Notes under the pieces: model-generated | Seen by the model: only the letters and a program-made list of their open reading frames with translations | What the model was told of the DNA's origin: nothing | The model's database searches: none | Program-made: the position numbers and the translations under genes | Source: Bacteroidales bacterium | GTDB lineage: Bacteria; Bacteroidota; Bacteroidia; Bacteroidales; UBA7960 | Assembly (NCBI GenBank): GCA_007125585.1 | Contig: SLCY01000021.1 | Span: forward strand, 1 to 54,141 | Length of the DNA: 54,141 nt | Direction: 5' to 3' | Part shown: in pieces, positions 37,141 through 47,643 of the stretch | Layout of the letters: each line of letters begins with the position of its first letter | Numbering within the stretch: position 1 is the stretch's first letter

Positions 37141-38214
37141 TTATAAGGGGCAATCCACTTTCAGTTCCCTGCAAAGGTTCAGGATCTGCTCTTTCACTTT
37201 TTCCTGCAGGGAGACCCCGGTCCTTGTATTCCTTTCTTCTGCTTCCCTTTCGGGGTCGCCGGGAATTAAAACCCGTTCAGCGCCGTTTGCAGGCTGTGCT
37301 TCACGCATTGTTTTAATCCACCGGTCCATTCCTGACAAGAAGTGATCGGCAGGCAGGAAAGCATCTATGCGCATGGCACCAAAGAAATGGCCTGTGCCTT
37401 TGCCGAACAGATCCTTTTTCACCGGTAACCAGGCGACAGAGGGAGGTACAAAGGGGCCAAAGGCAGCACCCGAAAGCAGGGCGGAAAAAATATCTATGAT
37501 GGCAGCCATGCAATAGCCTTTGTGACTACCGAATTTCCTGGTACTTCCCAGGGGCAGGATGGAACCGCCACGGGTGAGGATGCCGGGATCCGTGCTTGGC
37601 TTGCCATCTGGCGCCTGAACAAAACCCTCTTCGATGGGTAGTCCTTTTTTGTGCAACAGGTCCACTTTTCCCCGTGCAATGGCTGCTGTAGCAAAGTCTG
37701 CCACCAACGGAGGCTCTTTGCCCGCCGGGATGGCAACAGCCAACGGGTTGGTGCCCATCATCCCTACAGCAGCAAACGTAGGGGCTACCAGTGGGTTTGC
37801 ATTACACATACAAACACCTATCATATTGTGCGGCAATGCCTGCATTGCATAATGGCCGGCAATACCAAAATGATTGCTGTGCCTTACGGCAACCCATCCG
37901 GTACCACAATCCCCGGCTTTTGCAATGGCGTGCCGGATGGCCTTGTCCGCGACAACAGGCCCCAGGCCATTGTCGCCATCCAGGGTAACCGTAGAGGCAG
38001 TTTGATGGACGATTTCAGGCATAGCCCCTGTATTGATACGCCCGCTGCGCAACATGCGAATATAATCGGTCAACCGCAACAATCCATGAGAAGGGATGTC
38101 GCGCATCTCGGCAGCAACAAGAGCACGCGCCGTGACAGCCGCATCATCATGCGACACACCACACCGGCCAAGCAAATCAACCACCAGCTTTGTCAACATC
38201 GTAGCATTGTACAT
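37141..38214 (-). CDS. Ldh family (malate/L-lactate dehydrogenase type 2) oxidoreductase
   Basis: HGLLRLTDYIRMLRSGRIN; VAVRHSNHFGIAGHYA; GSHKGYCMAAIIDIFSALLSGAAFG. The start is uncertain (ORF open to 38346). Confidence 0.9.
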   Translation of the reverse strand: MYNATMLTKLVVDLLGRCGVSHDDAAVTARALVAAEMRDIPSHGLLRLTDYIRMLRSGRINTGAMPEIVHQTASTVTLDGDNGLGPVVADKAIRHAIAKAGDCGTGWVAVRHSNHFGIAGHYAMQALPHNMIGVCMCNANPLVAPTFAAVGMMGTNPLAVAIPAGKEPPLVADFATAAIARGKVDLLHKKGLPIEEGFVQAPDGKPSTDPGILTRGGSILPLGSTRKFGSHKGYCMAAIIDIFSALLSGAAFGPFVPPSVAWLPVKKDLFGKGTGHFFGAMRIDAFLPADHFLSGMDRWIKTMREAQPANGAERVLIPGDPEREAEERNTRTGVSLQEKVKEQILNLCRELKVDCPL

Positions 38215-38382
38215 TTTTTTCAGGTTTTGTTTCGACAGCCCTGGTCCTGTCCTTACTATACAGGTCAAGCCCTGTGGGCAAAACATATGGCAAGCCATTT
38301 CACCGGGCGGCATTATTACTGATTGCAGCATATAAGGTTTCAGCAAAGTGGTTCACCCCATCTCCGGCAAAACGTTCACAAC

Positions 38383-41142
38383 CTACTGAAACGCCCTGTC
38401 CAGGTGATGTGTACGGCGGGTCAGCTTCAGATCCTGCAGTACACTTGACTTGACACGAATGGTAAAATTATAACTCTGACGGAACCCCATCGGTATCCAG
38501 TTAAAGGTCATTTCCCAGCAGTGCAGGTCACGGTATATGTCAACAGAGGTATATGTTAGTTTGTGGTTGTCAAAGTCATAACCCGTACGGAAACCCACAC
38601 GCCATTTAGGCGTCAGGTGAACATCACCGGTAACAGACAGGTTCTGGACATAATTGCGGTCCATGCGCTCATCCATATGCTGGTACCGTGCATTGTAATT
38701 GAATGAATAAGAAAAGGTCAGGTTCCAGGGTACACTGTAATCAACGCCATTGGCTGGCTGTACAACCGACAGTTCCTCCCCGGGCATGCCTGTCCCATTG
38801 AGCGGGAGCCCCTCCTGGGCCCTTCCATGGGGCGCACCTTCAGGCGACAAGCCCTCCCTGTCATTTCCGTTGCGCCGGCCAGACCCGTTACGCGAACTCA
38901 ACGAATAGTTCAGGTTGAGTGCCCAGCTGGTATTGTTCAGTTTCAAAAACCTTTTTTCAGTGTTCCACAGGAACTGGTCGATACGCTGCCCATCGCTACC
39001 TGTAGCATATGGCGTCCATGTGCTGGAATAGCTAATGTCAAAGTTGCCCAACAGCCTGGTGCGGGCACTGATACGGATATCAGAAAAGTTCAGGGAGTCC
39101 CTGGCAATATCATAACCCCCGGATATCCTGAAGTTATCAATCAGTGCAATTTTTCGGTCTTCAGCATCAGGATCCCTCCTGTTGCGAAGTTTCATCTCCA
39201 GGTTGTTGGTCACTGAAAAACTCAAATTCCCTGAGCGGCCGGATGGGGGCCCGCCATAAATGCTGTTTTCAAAGATTGAATACTGCACCGTCTTGTCTGA
39301 GCGGGGATCAAAATAATCCTGATAGTAACCCCAGAAAGGGTCGGCGAAGTCGGGACGCATGGAAAAGCTCACACTGGGGGTTGCAACGTGTCTGAGTGCC
39401 GACACAGGACCGGATTGAAACTGCATCATCCCATATAGCCTGGTGCTGATGCCTGTCGAAAAATTGAACTCACGGGCTGCCTTAAAGCCCGGTACCGTAT
39501 CCGTCACCACACCGCCGTACAATGTATCCGTTGGCGTGATGGTCATGACACCATCATCCCATTCCTTCCTGATGGTGCTGAAATACCAACGCTCACTGTA
39601 ACTCACACCGGAACTGAAATTAAAGTGATTAAGGATGCGCGTGGAATAGCTTACCGGAATATCATGACGAACCCCGTTCCTGAACTCTGAAAGCGCGTCC
39701 TGCGTGAACAGAAGGGAGTCGGCAATGCTCAGCTGGTTGCGGGCAGACATGTTGTAACTCATGTTAATGTCTTCATACCATCTCATTTGCCCTGTTCTGG
39801 GCCCAGACCTCCGAAAAGGGTAAAACCTGTTGACGCTGAAGGTTAGTTCCGGCAGGCCCAGATCCACCATCTGGGTGTTGGTGTTCTGGCTGTGTCGCAG
39901 GTTGGCCGAAAAGTTGTACATCCCTGCCCAGCTTCTCGAATAGGACACGTTGGAGGAGAATGTATTGGTAAGATAGTCGGCATCCGATACGGGATTGAAG
40001 CGGCTCGCCTGGCTGCTGCCGGCATTGACGCTGGCGCGGAACGACCTTGTAGGATGTGCCTGTGGTGCCTGGTTGTGACTCCACTGTATGCGGAAGTCCC
40101 TGCTGCGCTCATAGCCGGGAAGGTTGCGCTCACCCAAAATATTCACCGCATATGAGAGATTTACACTGCCACTGTAGCGGTAACGCACTGAATAGTTGGA
40201 CCCGGCCCTCAACGCCCAGCTGCCCCTGGAATAAATATCCCCCCGTATTGACAAATCAAGGTATTCATTGATACCCCAATAAAAGCCGCCGTTTTCAAGG
40301 TAAAAACCACGGTTCCTGCTTTCTCCGTATGATGGGATCAGCACTCCGGATGCCTGGCCCCTCTTGTTGGGGAAAAAACCAAACGGAATAAACAAAGGGG
40401 TGGGAACGTCTCTCAGGACAAGGTAGGCAAAGCTGGATACGATCTTGTCGTCGGGAATGATCTTGGCCCGACGGAATGCGATATGAAAGTGCGGGTCAGC
40501 ATTGCTGCATGTGGTGTACTTCCCTTCAGAAACATGCACTTCCCTTGTAGGTTGGAGTTTTACAACATCACCATGGACAAAGCCATCGGCTTCCTCCGTA
40601 ACCACCCCAATGGTCCTTCCACGCCTGGTCTCAAAATTATACCTCAACTCCTCCGACTGAAAACTCTGCATTCCTTCACTGAAAACCGGTTTCCCCATTA
40701 TCACGCCGGCAGTGTCAGGCAACCCTTTGGCATATAATTCATTAACGTTGAAGTCTATCTCAATATATGCGGCGTTCAGGTGCATGTCCTCATAGGTGAG
40801 GTCGGCATTCCCATATATATAGACACGTTGATTGCGTATGTCATGATAGATCGTGTCCTCTGCCATATACTCCACCTTGTCATCCAGAATGAGGCCCGTG
40901 CCCTCTATCCTTTCCGGTGCCTCTGGCATTGTGTCCACAACCAGTGTGTCCTGAAATTCAATCGTCTGCCCATTGTCTGTCAAAGGAAAAGGTTCTGGAG
41001 AATCCGGGGGTTGGGCACCCGACACGACAGCACAAAAACAGAAAACACCGGTCATTGCAAATGCCTTTACGATGAAGTTTCTGATCAAAGTAAATGGAAG
41101 TTTGTGCACGAAGTGATTAAATATTATTTTTGTAGAAAACAT
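38383..41142 (-). CDS. LptD/OstA-like outer-membrane LPS assembly protein
   Basis: OstA-like N-terminal domain (YMAEDTIYHDIRNQRVYIYGNADLTYEDMHLNAAYIEIDFNVNELYAKG) plus a large beta-barrel. Confidence 0.87.
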   Translation of the reverse strand: MFSTKIIFNHFVHKLPFTLIRNFIVKAFAMTGVFCFCAVVSGAQPPDSPEPFPLTDNGQTIEFQDTLVVDTMPEAPERIEGTGLILDDKVEYMAEDTIYHDIRNQRVYIYGNADLTYEDMHLNAAYIEIDFNVNELYAKGLPDTAGVIMGKPVFSEGMQSFQSEELRYNFETRRGRTIGVVTEEADGFVHGDVVKLQPTREVHVSEGKYTTCSNADPHFHIAFRRAKIIPDDKIVSSFAYLVLRDVPTPLFIPFGFFPNKRGQASGVLIPSYGESRNRGFYLENGGFYWGINEYLDLSIRGDIYSRGSWALRAGSNYSVRYRYSGSVNLSYAVNILGERNLPGYERSRDFRIQWSHNQAPQAHPTRSFRASVNAGSSQASRFNPVSDADYLTNTFSSNVSYSRSWAGMYNFSANLRHSQNTNTQMVDLGLPELTFSVNRFYPFRRSGPRTGQMRWYEDINMSYNMSARNQLSIADSLLFTQDALSEFRNGVRHDIPVSYSTRILNHFNFSSGVSYSERWYFSTIRKEWDDGVMTITPTDTLYGGVVTDTVPGFKAAREFNFSTGISTRLYGMMQFQSGPVSALRHVATPSVSFSMRPDFADPFWGYYQDYFDPRSDKTVQYSIFENSIYGGPPSGRSGNLSFSVTNNLEMKLRNRRDPDAEDRKIALIDNFRISGGYDIARDSLNFSDIRISARTRLLGNFDISYSSTWTPYATGSDGQRIDQFLWNTEKRFLKLNNTSWALNLNYSLSSRNGSGRRNGNDREGLSPEGAPHGRAQEGLPLNGTGMPGEELSVVQPANGVDYSVPWNLTFSYSFNYNARYQHMDERMDRNYVQNLSVTGDVHLTPKWRVGFRTGYDFDNHKLTYTSVDIYRDLHCWEMTFNWIPMGFRQSYNFTIRVKSSVLQDLKLTRRTHHLDRAFQ

Positions 41143-41209
41143 TCCGGTATTCCAACAGTGACATATCGGTCCAACATTGACAAAACTAACTAAAAATAGC
41201 GTATCTTAA

Positions 41210-42391
41210 GTGAAACGTTTTCTTGTATTTTTTGGTATAATCCTGTTGATCGTCAGCATGTCATCGTTGATGGCAGCCGCTACCGGCGGTGCTGTAAGAA
41301 CGGTGGTTATTGATCCCGGGCATGGTGGACGCGACAGTGGCGCCATTGGCAGGCGCTCGATGGAAAAAGACATCGCCTTGGCCATCTCGCTGAAGCTGGG
41401 CGAATATATCCGTGAAAACCTTCCCGGTGTAGAAGTTGTCTTTACGAGGGAAACAGATGTGTTCGTCCCCCTGCATGAGCGGGCACAGATCGCCAATGAC
41501 AACAATGCCGATCTCTTTATCTCGATCCACTGCAACAGTACGGGCTCCTCAAGGGCACTAGGCACGGAAACATTTGTCATGGGTCTTCACCGAAGCCAGG
41601 CCAACCTGGAGGTGGCCAGGAGGGAAAACAAGTCCATCCTCTATGAGGATGACTATCTGGAAACCTATGACGGGTTTGACCCCAACTCGCCCGAGGCCAG
41701 CATCATCTTCGCCCTATACCAGAACGCCTACCTCGATCAGAGCCTTAACATGGCTTCTCTTATACAACAGCAGTTCAGGGATAGGGCAAGGCGCATTGAC
41801 AGGGGGGTTAAACAAGCCGGCTTTCTGGTGCTGTACCAGATCGCCATGCCCGGCGTCCTGGTGGAGACGGGTTTCCTGAGCAACCCGAACGAGGAACGGT
41901 ACCTGATGTCGGAATCAGGCCAGGCATACATTGCTTCGGCCATTTACCGGGCTTTCCGTGATTACAAGGAAGAAGAGGATGAACTGCTCGCCAGCCGCAA
42001 TGAATATCCCTATGGCCAGGGCACAACCAACACAATCCGCCACGAGGAAACCCCGGCCATTCATACAAACGAAAAAGCCACTCAAAAAGATGCAGGTCGT
42101 CCGGGCGATGCAGGCAGTATTGTTTTCCGGGTACAGTTTGCATCCACCTCAGAAAAAAGGCCGTATGATGACCCTGCATTCCGGGGACTTGAAAATGTTT
42201 CCTGCTATTTTCATGAAGGGCTGTACAAATATACCGTGGGGAATGAGCCTACCCTGGAAAGGGCCGCAGCAATTCAACAAAAGGTCCATGGTGCGGGGTT
42301 CCGGGATGCTTTCGTGGTCGCCTTTTTGAATGAAGAAAGGATCAGTGCAACAGAAGCCATTGAGTTGCTCAAAAAAACCGGCGCAGAATAA
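41210..42391 (+). CDS. N-acetylmuramoyl-L-alanine amidase
   Basis: TVVIDPGHGGRDSGAIG; DLFISIHCNSTGSSRALGTETFVMGLH; GVLVETGFLSNPNEERYL. GTG start. Confidence 0.95.
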   Translation: MKRFLVFFGIILLIVSMSSLMAAATGGAVRTVVIDPGHGGRDSGAIGRRSMEKDIALAISLKLGEYIRENLPGVEVVFTRETDVFVPLHERAQIANDNNADLFISIHCNSTGSSRALGTETFVMGLHRSQANLEVARRENKSILYEDDYLETYDGFDPNSPEASIIFALYQNAYLDQSLNMASLIQQQFRDRARRIDRGVKQAGFLVLYQIAMPGVLVETGFLSNPNEERYLMSESGQAYIASAIYRAFRDYKEEEDELLASRNEYPYGQGTTNTIRHEETPAIHTNEKATQKDAGRPGDAGSIVFRVQFASTSEKRPYDDPAFRGLENVSCYFHEGLYKYTVGNEPTLERAAAIQQKVHGAGFRDAFVVAFLNEERISATEAIELLKKTGAE

Positions 42392-42394
42392 ACC

Positions 42395-43924
42395 ATGACG
42401 CTGTTCCAATCATTACATGATCATTTTATGCGCCACCTTACTGTTTCCGTTTTCCTGATCTGCATTGGTGGGCTAAACGCTGGTGCAGCCAGCCAACCAG
42501 CCTCACCGACTCCTTTGCATGAAGCTTATGACAGCTTTCGTTCTGATGAGACCCTGCGAAATGCCAGCTGGGCGATCTATGTCAAAGATATCACCGCAGG
42601 TCAACCCATCCTGGCACACAATATCCACCAGCTGTTGGTCCCCGCATCCACCCAGAAGGTGATCACCACGGCCACCGTCCTGATGATGCTGGGTCCTGAT
42701 TACCGGTACGAGACACACCTTGAACACGATGGCATTGTTGACAGCCACGGGGTCCTGCGCGGCAATCTTTACATCAGGGGCAGTGGCGATCCTACCCTTG
42801 GCTCATCAGGGATGAGTGACACACTGGCGCTTGACAATGTTTATTCCCGGTGGCTGGAGGCGATGCATGGTGCCGGAATCACAAGGGTAGGCGGCCATAT
42901 TGTTGCAGACGCGCGCATTTTTGACGATGAGATGGTGCCCCGGCACTGGATATGGGAGGATATTGGCAACTATTTTGGTGCCGGTGCGAGCGGGCTGACG
43001 GTCATGGAGAATGAATACACCGTTTATTTTGATGCCGGTGGTGCGCTTGGCAGACCTGCCACGGTGGTGGCCACAGAACCCCTGATTCCCGGGATCTCTT
43101 TCGTGAATGAAGTTACCACGGACCTTGCAGGTTCCGGCGACCAGGTGTACATCTTTGGTGCGCCCTATGTAATGGAGAGACGTCTCACCGGCACCGTGCC
43201 TTTGGGTGCGAGATCGTTCCCCGTCAGGGGCTCCATGCCCGATCCGCCAGGGTTTCTGGCAGAGAGCTTCAGGATCTTCCTCACAAACCGGGGCATTGAA
43301 ACGGACGGGCAGGGCAGCACATACCGGACCGTCGCCTCTGATGGCATCATCCCATCAGAGGACAGAAAAACAATCAGCATCTGGCAATCCCCCCCCCTGG
43401 CCGACATCATTTACAGGACAAACATCACCAGTGTAAACACCTACGCAGAGAACCTTCTGAAGATCATCGGACAGCATGCTGCCGGAGAAGGAACACGTGA
43501 AGCAGGACTGAATGCTGTAAAAGCGTTCTGGGATGCTAACGGTGCCAATCCTCCCATTGGCCTGATGGTTGATGGCAGTGGATTGTCGCCCGTCAACCGT
43601 CTTACCGCCGGACAACTCATGACGGTCATGGCCGCTGCCGCACAACACCCAACATCCCACACATTCATGAACAGCCTGCCGCTGGCAGGATACAGTGGTT
43701 CCCTTTCCAACCGCCTGAAGGGCACCACCTCAGAAGGGCTGCTTCGGGCCAAAAGCGGCTTCCTCACCAACGTACTTGCCTACACAGGCTATACAACAAT
43801 GCAGAACGGAAACCAGGCCGCATTCGTCATCATCGTTAACAATTACGATGGATCACCTGTATCGATGAGAAACAAAATGATCAACCTGATGGATGCCATC
43901 ACGCAGCACACGGGTGCGTTTTGA
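42395..43924 (+). CDS. dacB: D-alanyl-D-alanine carboxypeptidase/endopeptidase (PBP4 family)
   Basis: VPASTQKVITTATVLMMLG; SVNTYAENLLKIIG; LRAKSGFLTNVLAYTGY. Confidence 0.94.
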   Translation: MTLFQSLHDHFMRHLTVSVFLICIGGLNAGAASQPASPTPLHEAYDSFRSDETLRNASWAIYVKDITAGQPILAHNIHQLLVPASTQKVITTATVLMMLGPDYRYETHLEHDGIVDSHGVLRGNLYIRGSGDPTLGSSGMSDTLALDNVYSRWLEAMHGAGITRVGGHIVADARIFDDEMVPRHWIWEDIGNYFGAGASGLTVMENEYTVYFDAGGALGRPATVVATEPLIPGISFVNEVTTDLAGSGDQVYIFGAPYVMERRLTGTVPLGARSFPVRGSMPDPPGFLAESFRIFLTNRGIETDGQGSTYRTVASDGIIPSEDRKTISIWQSPPLADIIYRTNITSVNTYAENLLKIIGQHAAGEGTREAGLNAVKAFWDANGANPPIGLMVDGSGLSPVNRLTAGQLMTVMAAAAQHPTSHTFMNSLPLAGYSGSLSNRLKGTTSEGLLRAKSGFLTNVLAYTGYTTMQNGNQAAFVIIVNNYDGSPVSMRNKMINLMDAITQHTGAF

Positions 43925-43942
43925 AGGTGGTGACCGGTTGAA

Positions 43943-44025
43943 GACAAATCCGCATTTGAGGCATCAGAAGCGGTGATCTTTCTTTTTGGCGCCTTTTTCT
44001 TTGTATGCCAGCCAAAGAAAAAGTA
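43943..44025 (+). repeat. Interspersed hairpin repeat with flanking GACAAATCCGCATTTGA
   Basis: CTTTTTCTTTGT (43993-44004) / CCAAAGAAAAAG (44012-44023). gacaaatccgcatttga (43943-43959) is the exact reverse complement of 272-288. Confidence 0.8.
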
Positions 44026-44148
44026 CAAAAAATAGTTCATGTATATTGCAACAAATAAACGAAAAAAGGATTCCGGGTTCCAAATAATATTATAATTTAG
44101 CAGGACATCATCATCTTTGTCCAATCATAAATCATAAAACCAGCCATT

Positions 44149-45168
44149 ATGCAAAACATAGACTGGGGAAAGCTTCCCTTTGGGTATTTCCAGACCGATT
44201 ACAATGTAAGGTGTTATTATCGAAACGGCCGGTGGGGCGAAGCAGAGATCTCTTCTTCCCCGCATATCAGCATCCACATGGCTGCCACATGCCTGCACTA
44301 TGGCCAGGAGGCTTTTGAGGGCATGAAAGCATACCGCGGGAGGGATGACCGGATCCGCTTGTTTCGCTGGGAGGAGAATGCAAAACGGATGCAACGTTCG
44401 GCCGACGGAATCCTGATGGCCAAAGTGCCGGAGCAGCTCTTCCACGACATGGTTCAGAAAGCCGTAAAGTTGAATGCGCAGTATGTTCCGCCTTTCGGGC
44501 ACGGTGCGGCGTTATATATCCGCCCGTTGCTTATTGGCACTGGTGTTCAGGTCGGGGTTAACCCTGCAAAAGAATACCTCTTCATGGTATTTGTCGGTCC
44601 TGTGGGGCCTTATTTCAAGGAGGGCTTCAATCCTGTTACCATGCAGATCATTCGCGACTACGACCGTGCCGCTCCTTTGGGCACCGGCCATATCAAAGTG
44701 GGGGGCAACTACGCCGGCAGTCTCCGCGCCTCCGAGAGGGCAAAAGCGGAAGGCTATGCTTCTGTGATCTTCCTGGAAGCCAAAGAGAAGAAGTATATTG
44801 ACGAGGCCGGGCCGGCCAACTTTTATGGTATCAGGGACAACACCTATATCACACCAAAATCCGACTCCATCCTGCCATCCATCACCAATATGAGCCTGAT
44901 GCAGATCGCTGAGGACATGGGCATGAAGGTGGAGCGACGCGAAGTGCCGGTGGAAGAACTGTCAACCTTCGAGGAAGCCGGTGCCTGTGGCACGGCAGCC
45001 ATCATATCGCCAATCGGCAAGATCGTTGAGAGAGAGAGCGGCAAAACATACACCTTTGGTGATCCATCCAAGGCAGGCCCCTGGTCAACAAAGCTTTACC
45101 AGAAGCTGCAAGGCATTCAGTATGGTGAAGAAGATGACCCGCACGGCTGGGTAAGCTTTGTTGAATAA
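44149..45168 (+). CDS. ilvE: Branched-chain-amino-acid aminotransferase
   Basis: HYGQEAFEGMKAYRGRDDRIRLFRWEENAKRMQRSA; GNYAGSLRASERAKAEGYASVIFL; EAGACGTAAIISPIG. Confidence 0.95.
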   Translation: MQNIDWGKLPFGYFQTDYNVRCYYRNGRWGEAEISSSPHISIHMAATCLHYGQEAFEGMKAYRGRDDRIRLFRWEENAKRMQRSADGILMAKVPEQLFHDMVQKAVKLNAQYVPPFGHGAALYIRPLLIGTGVQVGVNPAKEYLFMVFVGPVGPYFKEGFNPVTMQIIRDYDRAAPLGTGHIKVGGNYAGSLRASERAKAEGYASVIFLEAKEKKYIDEAGPANFYGIRDNTYITPKSDSILPSITNMSLMQIAEDMGMKVERREVPVEELSTFEEAGACGTAAIISPIGKIVERESGKTYTFGDPSKAGPWSTKLYQKLQGIQYGEEDDPHGWVSFVE

Positions 45169-45227
45169 GCCGCACGCATCCAGGGTAGGGTCGTTCTTTA
45201 CCTGGCATCACAGCGGATGCAGAACCA

Positions 45228-46700
45228 TCAACCCTTTCCGGCCTTACCCTTTTTCCTTATTGCGTAAAGCCCAATAAAGGTGAAGAGCCCGTTGAGGATG
45301 AGGATCTCGAAGCCGAAGCGGTATCCGTTAAGCAGCCATTCAGAGTTGATGCTCAGCAGGTAACTAAGTAGTGGTGACATCAGGGCCACCAAGGGCACAA
45401 AACGGTCTTTTACCTGCCATTTCGTATACAAACCCACGAAGTACAACCCGAGCAAGGGGCCATAGGTGTATCCTGCAATGGTGAAGAGCTTGCTGATCAG
45501 GGCTTCGTCAGCGACCGCCCCATAACCGATGATGATGATCATCATCAGGATGGAAAAGGCTACATGCACCCGGTAACGCACCCGCTTCATCTTCTCCTCT
45601 GTCATGTCCGGCTGCCTCTTCAGGCCAAGAAAATCAATGCAAAACACAGTGGTCAGGGCAGTCAGTGTGCCATCAGCACTGGAGTATGCTGCCGACACCA
45701 AGCCGAAAAAGAAGGTAAGGCCCGCAACCACACCAAGGTATTGAAGTGCAATGGTGGGAAAAAGCTCGTCTGATGTTTGATCAGGGCCAAGGACGAGCCC
45801 CTCCCTGCTGGCATATATCCATAAAACAGAGCCCAAAAAGAGAAACAGAAGGTTGATGGGGATCAGTATGGCGCCAAAACTCAGCACATTTTTCTGTGCA
45901 TCACGCAGGTTGCGGCAGCTGAGATTCTTCTGCATCATGTCCTGGTCCAGGCCCGTCATTACGATGGTAATGAACATGCCGGCAAAGAACTGCTTCAAAA
46001 AGAAACGGGGATCGTTGATATCGAAAACGAAAAGCCTGGTATACCCCCTGCTGCCCGCTTCCGACACCAGGGCCCCAAAACCCATATCCAAACTATTGGA
46101 AATAAGAAAGATACTTATAATTACCGCCCCCACCATAAAAGTGGTCTGCAAAGTATCGGTCCATACAATGGTTTTAATGCCACCCTGCAAGGTGTACAAC
46201 AGGATAAGCGTCATGAACAGTGAAACCGTCACACCCAGCGGAATGCCCCAGCCATCAAAGACAAAACGTTGTAAGACGATCACAACCAAGAACATACGAA
46301 ATGCGCTGCCAATCAGGCGGCTTATAATGAAATAAAAAGAGCCGGTTTTATAGGCATAGAACCCAAAACGTTTTTCCAGGTAGGTGTAGATGGACGTGAG
46401 GTTCATTTTATAATACAATGGGAGCAGGATGCCGGCTATAACAGCATATCCCACCAGGTAACCCAGCACCAGGACCATGTAAGAGAACTGCTCACTGTGT
46501 ACCAGTCCGGGTACCGACATAAAGGTGACCCCTGAAAGTGATGCGCCGATCATGCCATACGCCACCACATACCATGGCGAATTACGGTTACCCAGAAAAT
46601 AGGTCTCGCTGTTCACCTTCCGACGCACCGTTAACCGGGAGATCAAAAAAATCAAAGACGTGTAGATGATGAAAGAAAACAGGATCAGGAGAGGCGTCAT
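45228..46700 (-). CDS. Sodium:solute symporter (SSS family)
   Basis: Multiple TM segments; SETYFLGNRNSPWYVVAYGMIGASLSGVTFMSVPG. Start at ATG 46700. Confidence 0.93.
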   Translation of the reverse strand: MTPLLILFSFIIYTSLIFLISRLTVRRKVNSETYFLGNRNSPWYVVAYGMIGASLSGVTFMSVPGLVHSEQFSYMVLVLGYLVGYAVIAGILLPLYYKMNLTSIYTYLEKRFGFYAYKTGSFYFIISRLIGSAFRMFLVVIVLQRFVFDGWGIPLGVTVSLFMTLILLYTLQGGIKTIVWTDTLQTTFMVGAVIISIFLISNSLDMGFGALVSEAGSRGYTRLFVFDINDPRFFLKQFFAGMFITIVMTGLDQDMMQKNLSCRNLRDAQKNVLSFGAILIPINLLFLFLGSVLWIYASREGLVLGPDQTSDELFPTIALQYLGVVAGLTFFFGLVSAAYSSADGTLTALTTVFCIDFLGLKRQPDMTEEKMKRVRYRVHVAFSILMMIIIIGYGAVADEALISKLFTIAGYTYGPLLGLYFVGLYTKWQVKDRFVPLVALMSPLLSYLLSINSEWLLNGYRFGFEILILNGLFTFIGLYAIRKKGKAGKG

Positions 46701-46772
46701 ACGCGTCCATTTAATTAGAATGATGCGGCAAAAATAGCCAAAGATTTTATCTTTACACCGGGCATTTATTAT

Positions 46773-46780
46773 TAACTTTG
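46773..46780 (+). promoter_or_regulatory. Possible -7 element TAACTTTG upstream of recR
   Basis: TAnnTTTG match in the divergent intergenic region. Confidence 0.35.
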
Positions 46781-46910
46781 GCCGTTGCTGTTGGCGGGAG
46801 GCTGATGGCCTTTGGTTGTTGGCCTTTTGGCCATTGACAGATGGCGGTTGCAGAAGCGCTGTACTTATGTCCCTGCACGAAACCGAAATGCAAACTGCAA
46901 AAAACAAAAC

Positions 46911-47534
46911 TTGGAAAACTTTTCATCAAAATTATTGCAATCGGCCGTTGAAGAATTTGCCCGGTTGCCGGGTATCGGTAAGAAGACGGCTTTAAGGCTG
47001 GTGCTGCATTTGTTAAAGCAGGACGGGGAAATCATGAACCGTTTCTCTGAAGCACTGTTAAAGCTGCACAGGGAAGTGGTTTACTGCAGGGAGTGCTACA
47101 ATATTTCTGACAGTCCGGTATGCGAGATCTGCAGTTCACCGCGCCGGGACAATACCATGATTTGTGTGACGGAAGATATCCGTGATGTGATTGCCATTGA
47201 AAATACGGGGCAGTACCACGGCCTCTATCATGTGCTGGGAGGGATCATCTCCCCCATTGACGGTATCGGGCCGGCCGACCTTAACATTGAAGCCCTGGAA
47301 AAGCGATTGCAGAGCAACCAGGAGGTCAGGGAGGTGATCCTTGCATTGAGTACGACCATGGAAGGCGACACCACCAATTTTTACCTGTATAAAAAAATAA
47401 AGCCTTTTAACCGGAAAGTAACTGTCATTGCAAGGGGTATTGCCATCGGTGATGAGTTGGAGTATGCCGATGAAGTTACCCTTGGCCGGAGTATCATTCA
47501 CCGCACCGAATATGACCAGAAAACCATCAGATGA
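46911..47534 (+). CDS. recR: Recombination mediator protein RecR
   Basis: LENFSSKLLQSAVEEFARLPGIGKKTALRLVLHLL; C4 zinc finger CRECYNISDSPVCEIC; Toprim. Start TTG 46911 proposed. Confidence 0.95.
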   Translation: MENFSSKLLQSAVEEFARLPGIGKKTALRLVLHLLKQDGEIMNRFSEALLKLHREVVYCRECYNISDSPVCEICSSPRRDNTMICVTEDIRDVIAIENTGQYHGLYHVLGGIISPIDGIGPADLNIEALEKRLQSNQEVREVILALSTTMEGDTTNFYLYKKIKPFNRKVTVIARGIAIGDELEYADEVTLGRSIIHRTEYDQKTIR

Positions 47535-47643
47535 ATTCGTGTGGTGAACTGTCACCGGCAACCCGGAACGCAAGATGCCGGGCAAAATCATCGGATGCCG
47601 ATGGCCCGGTATTTGAGAAACAGTGAAAACTATACAACAAGCC

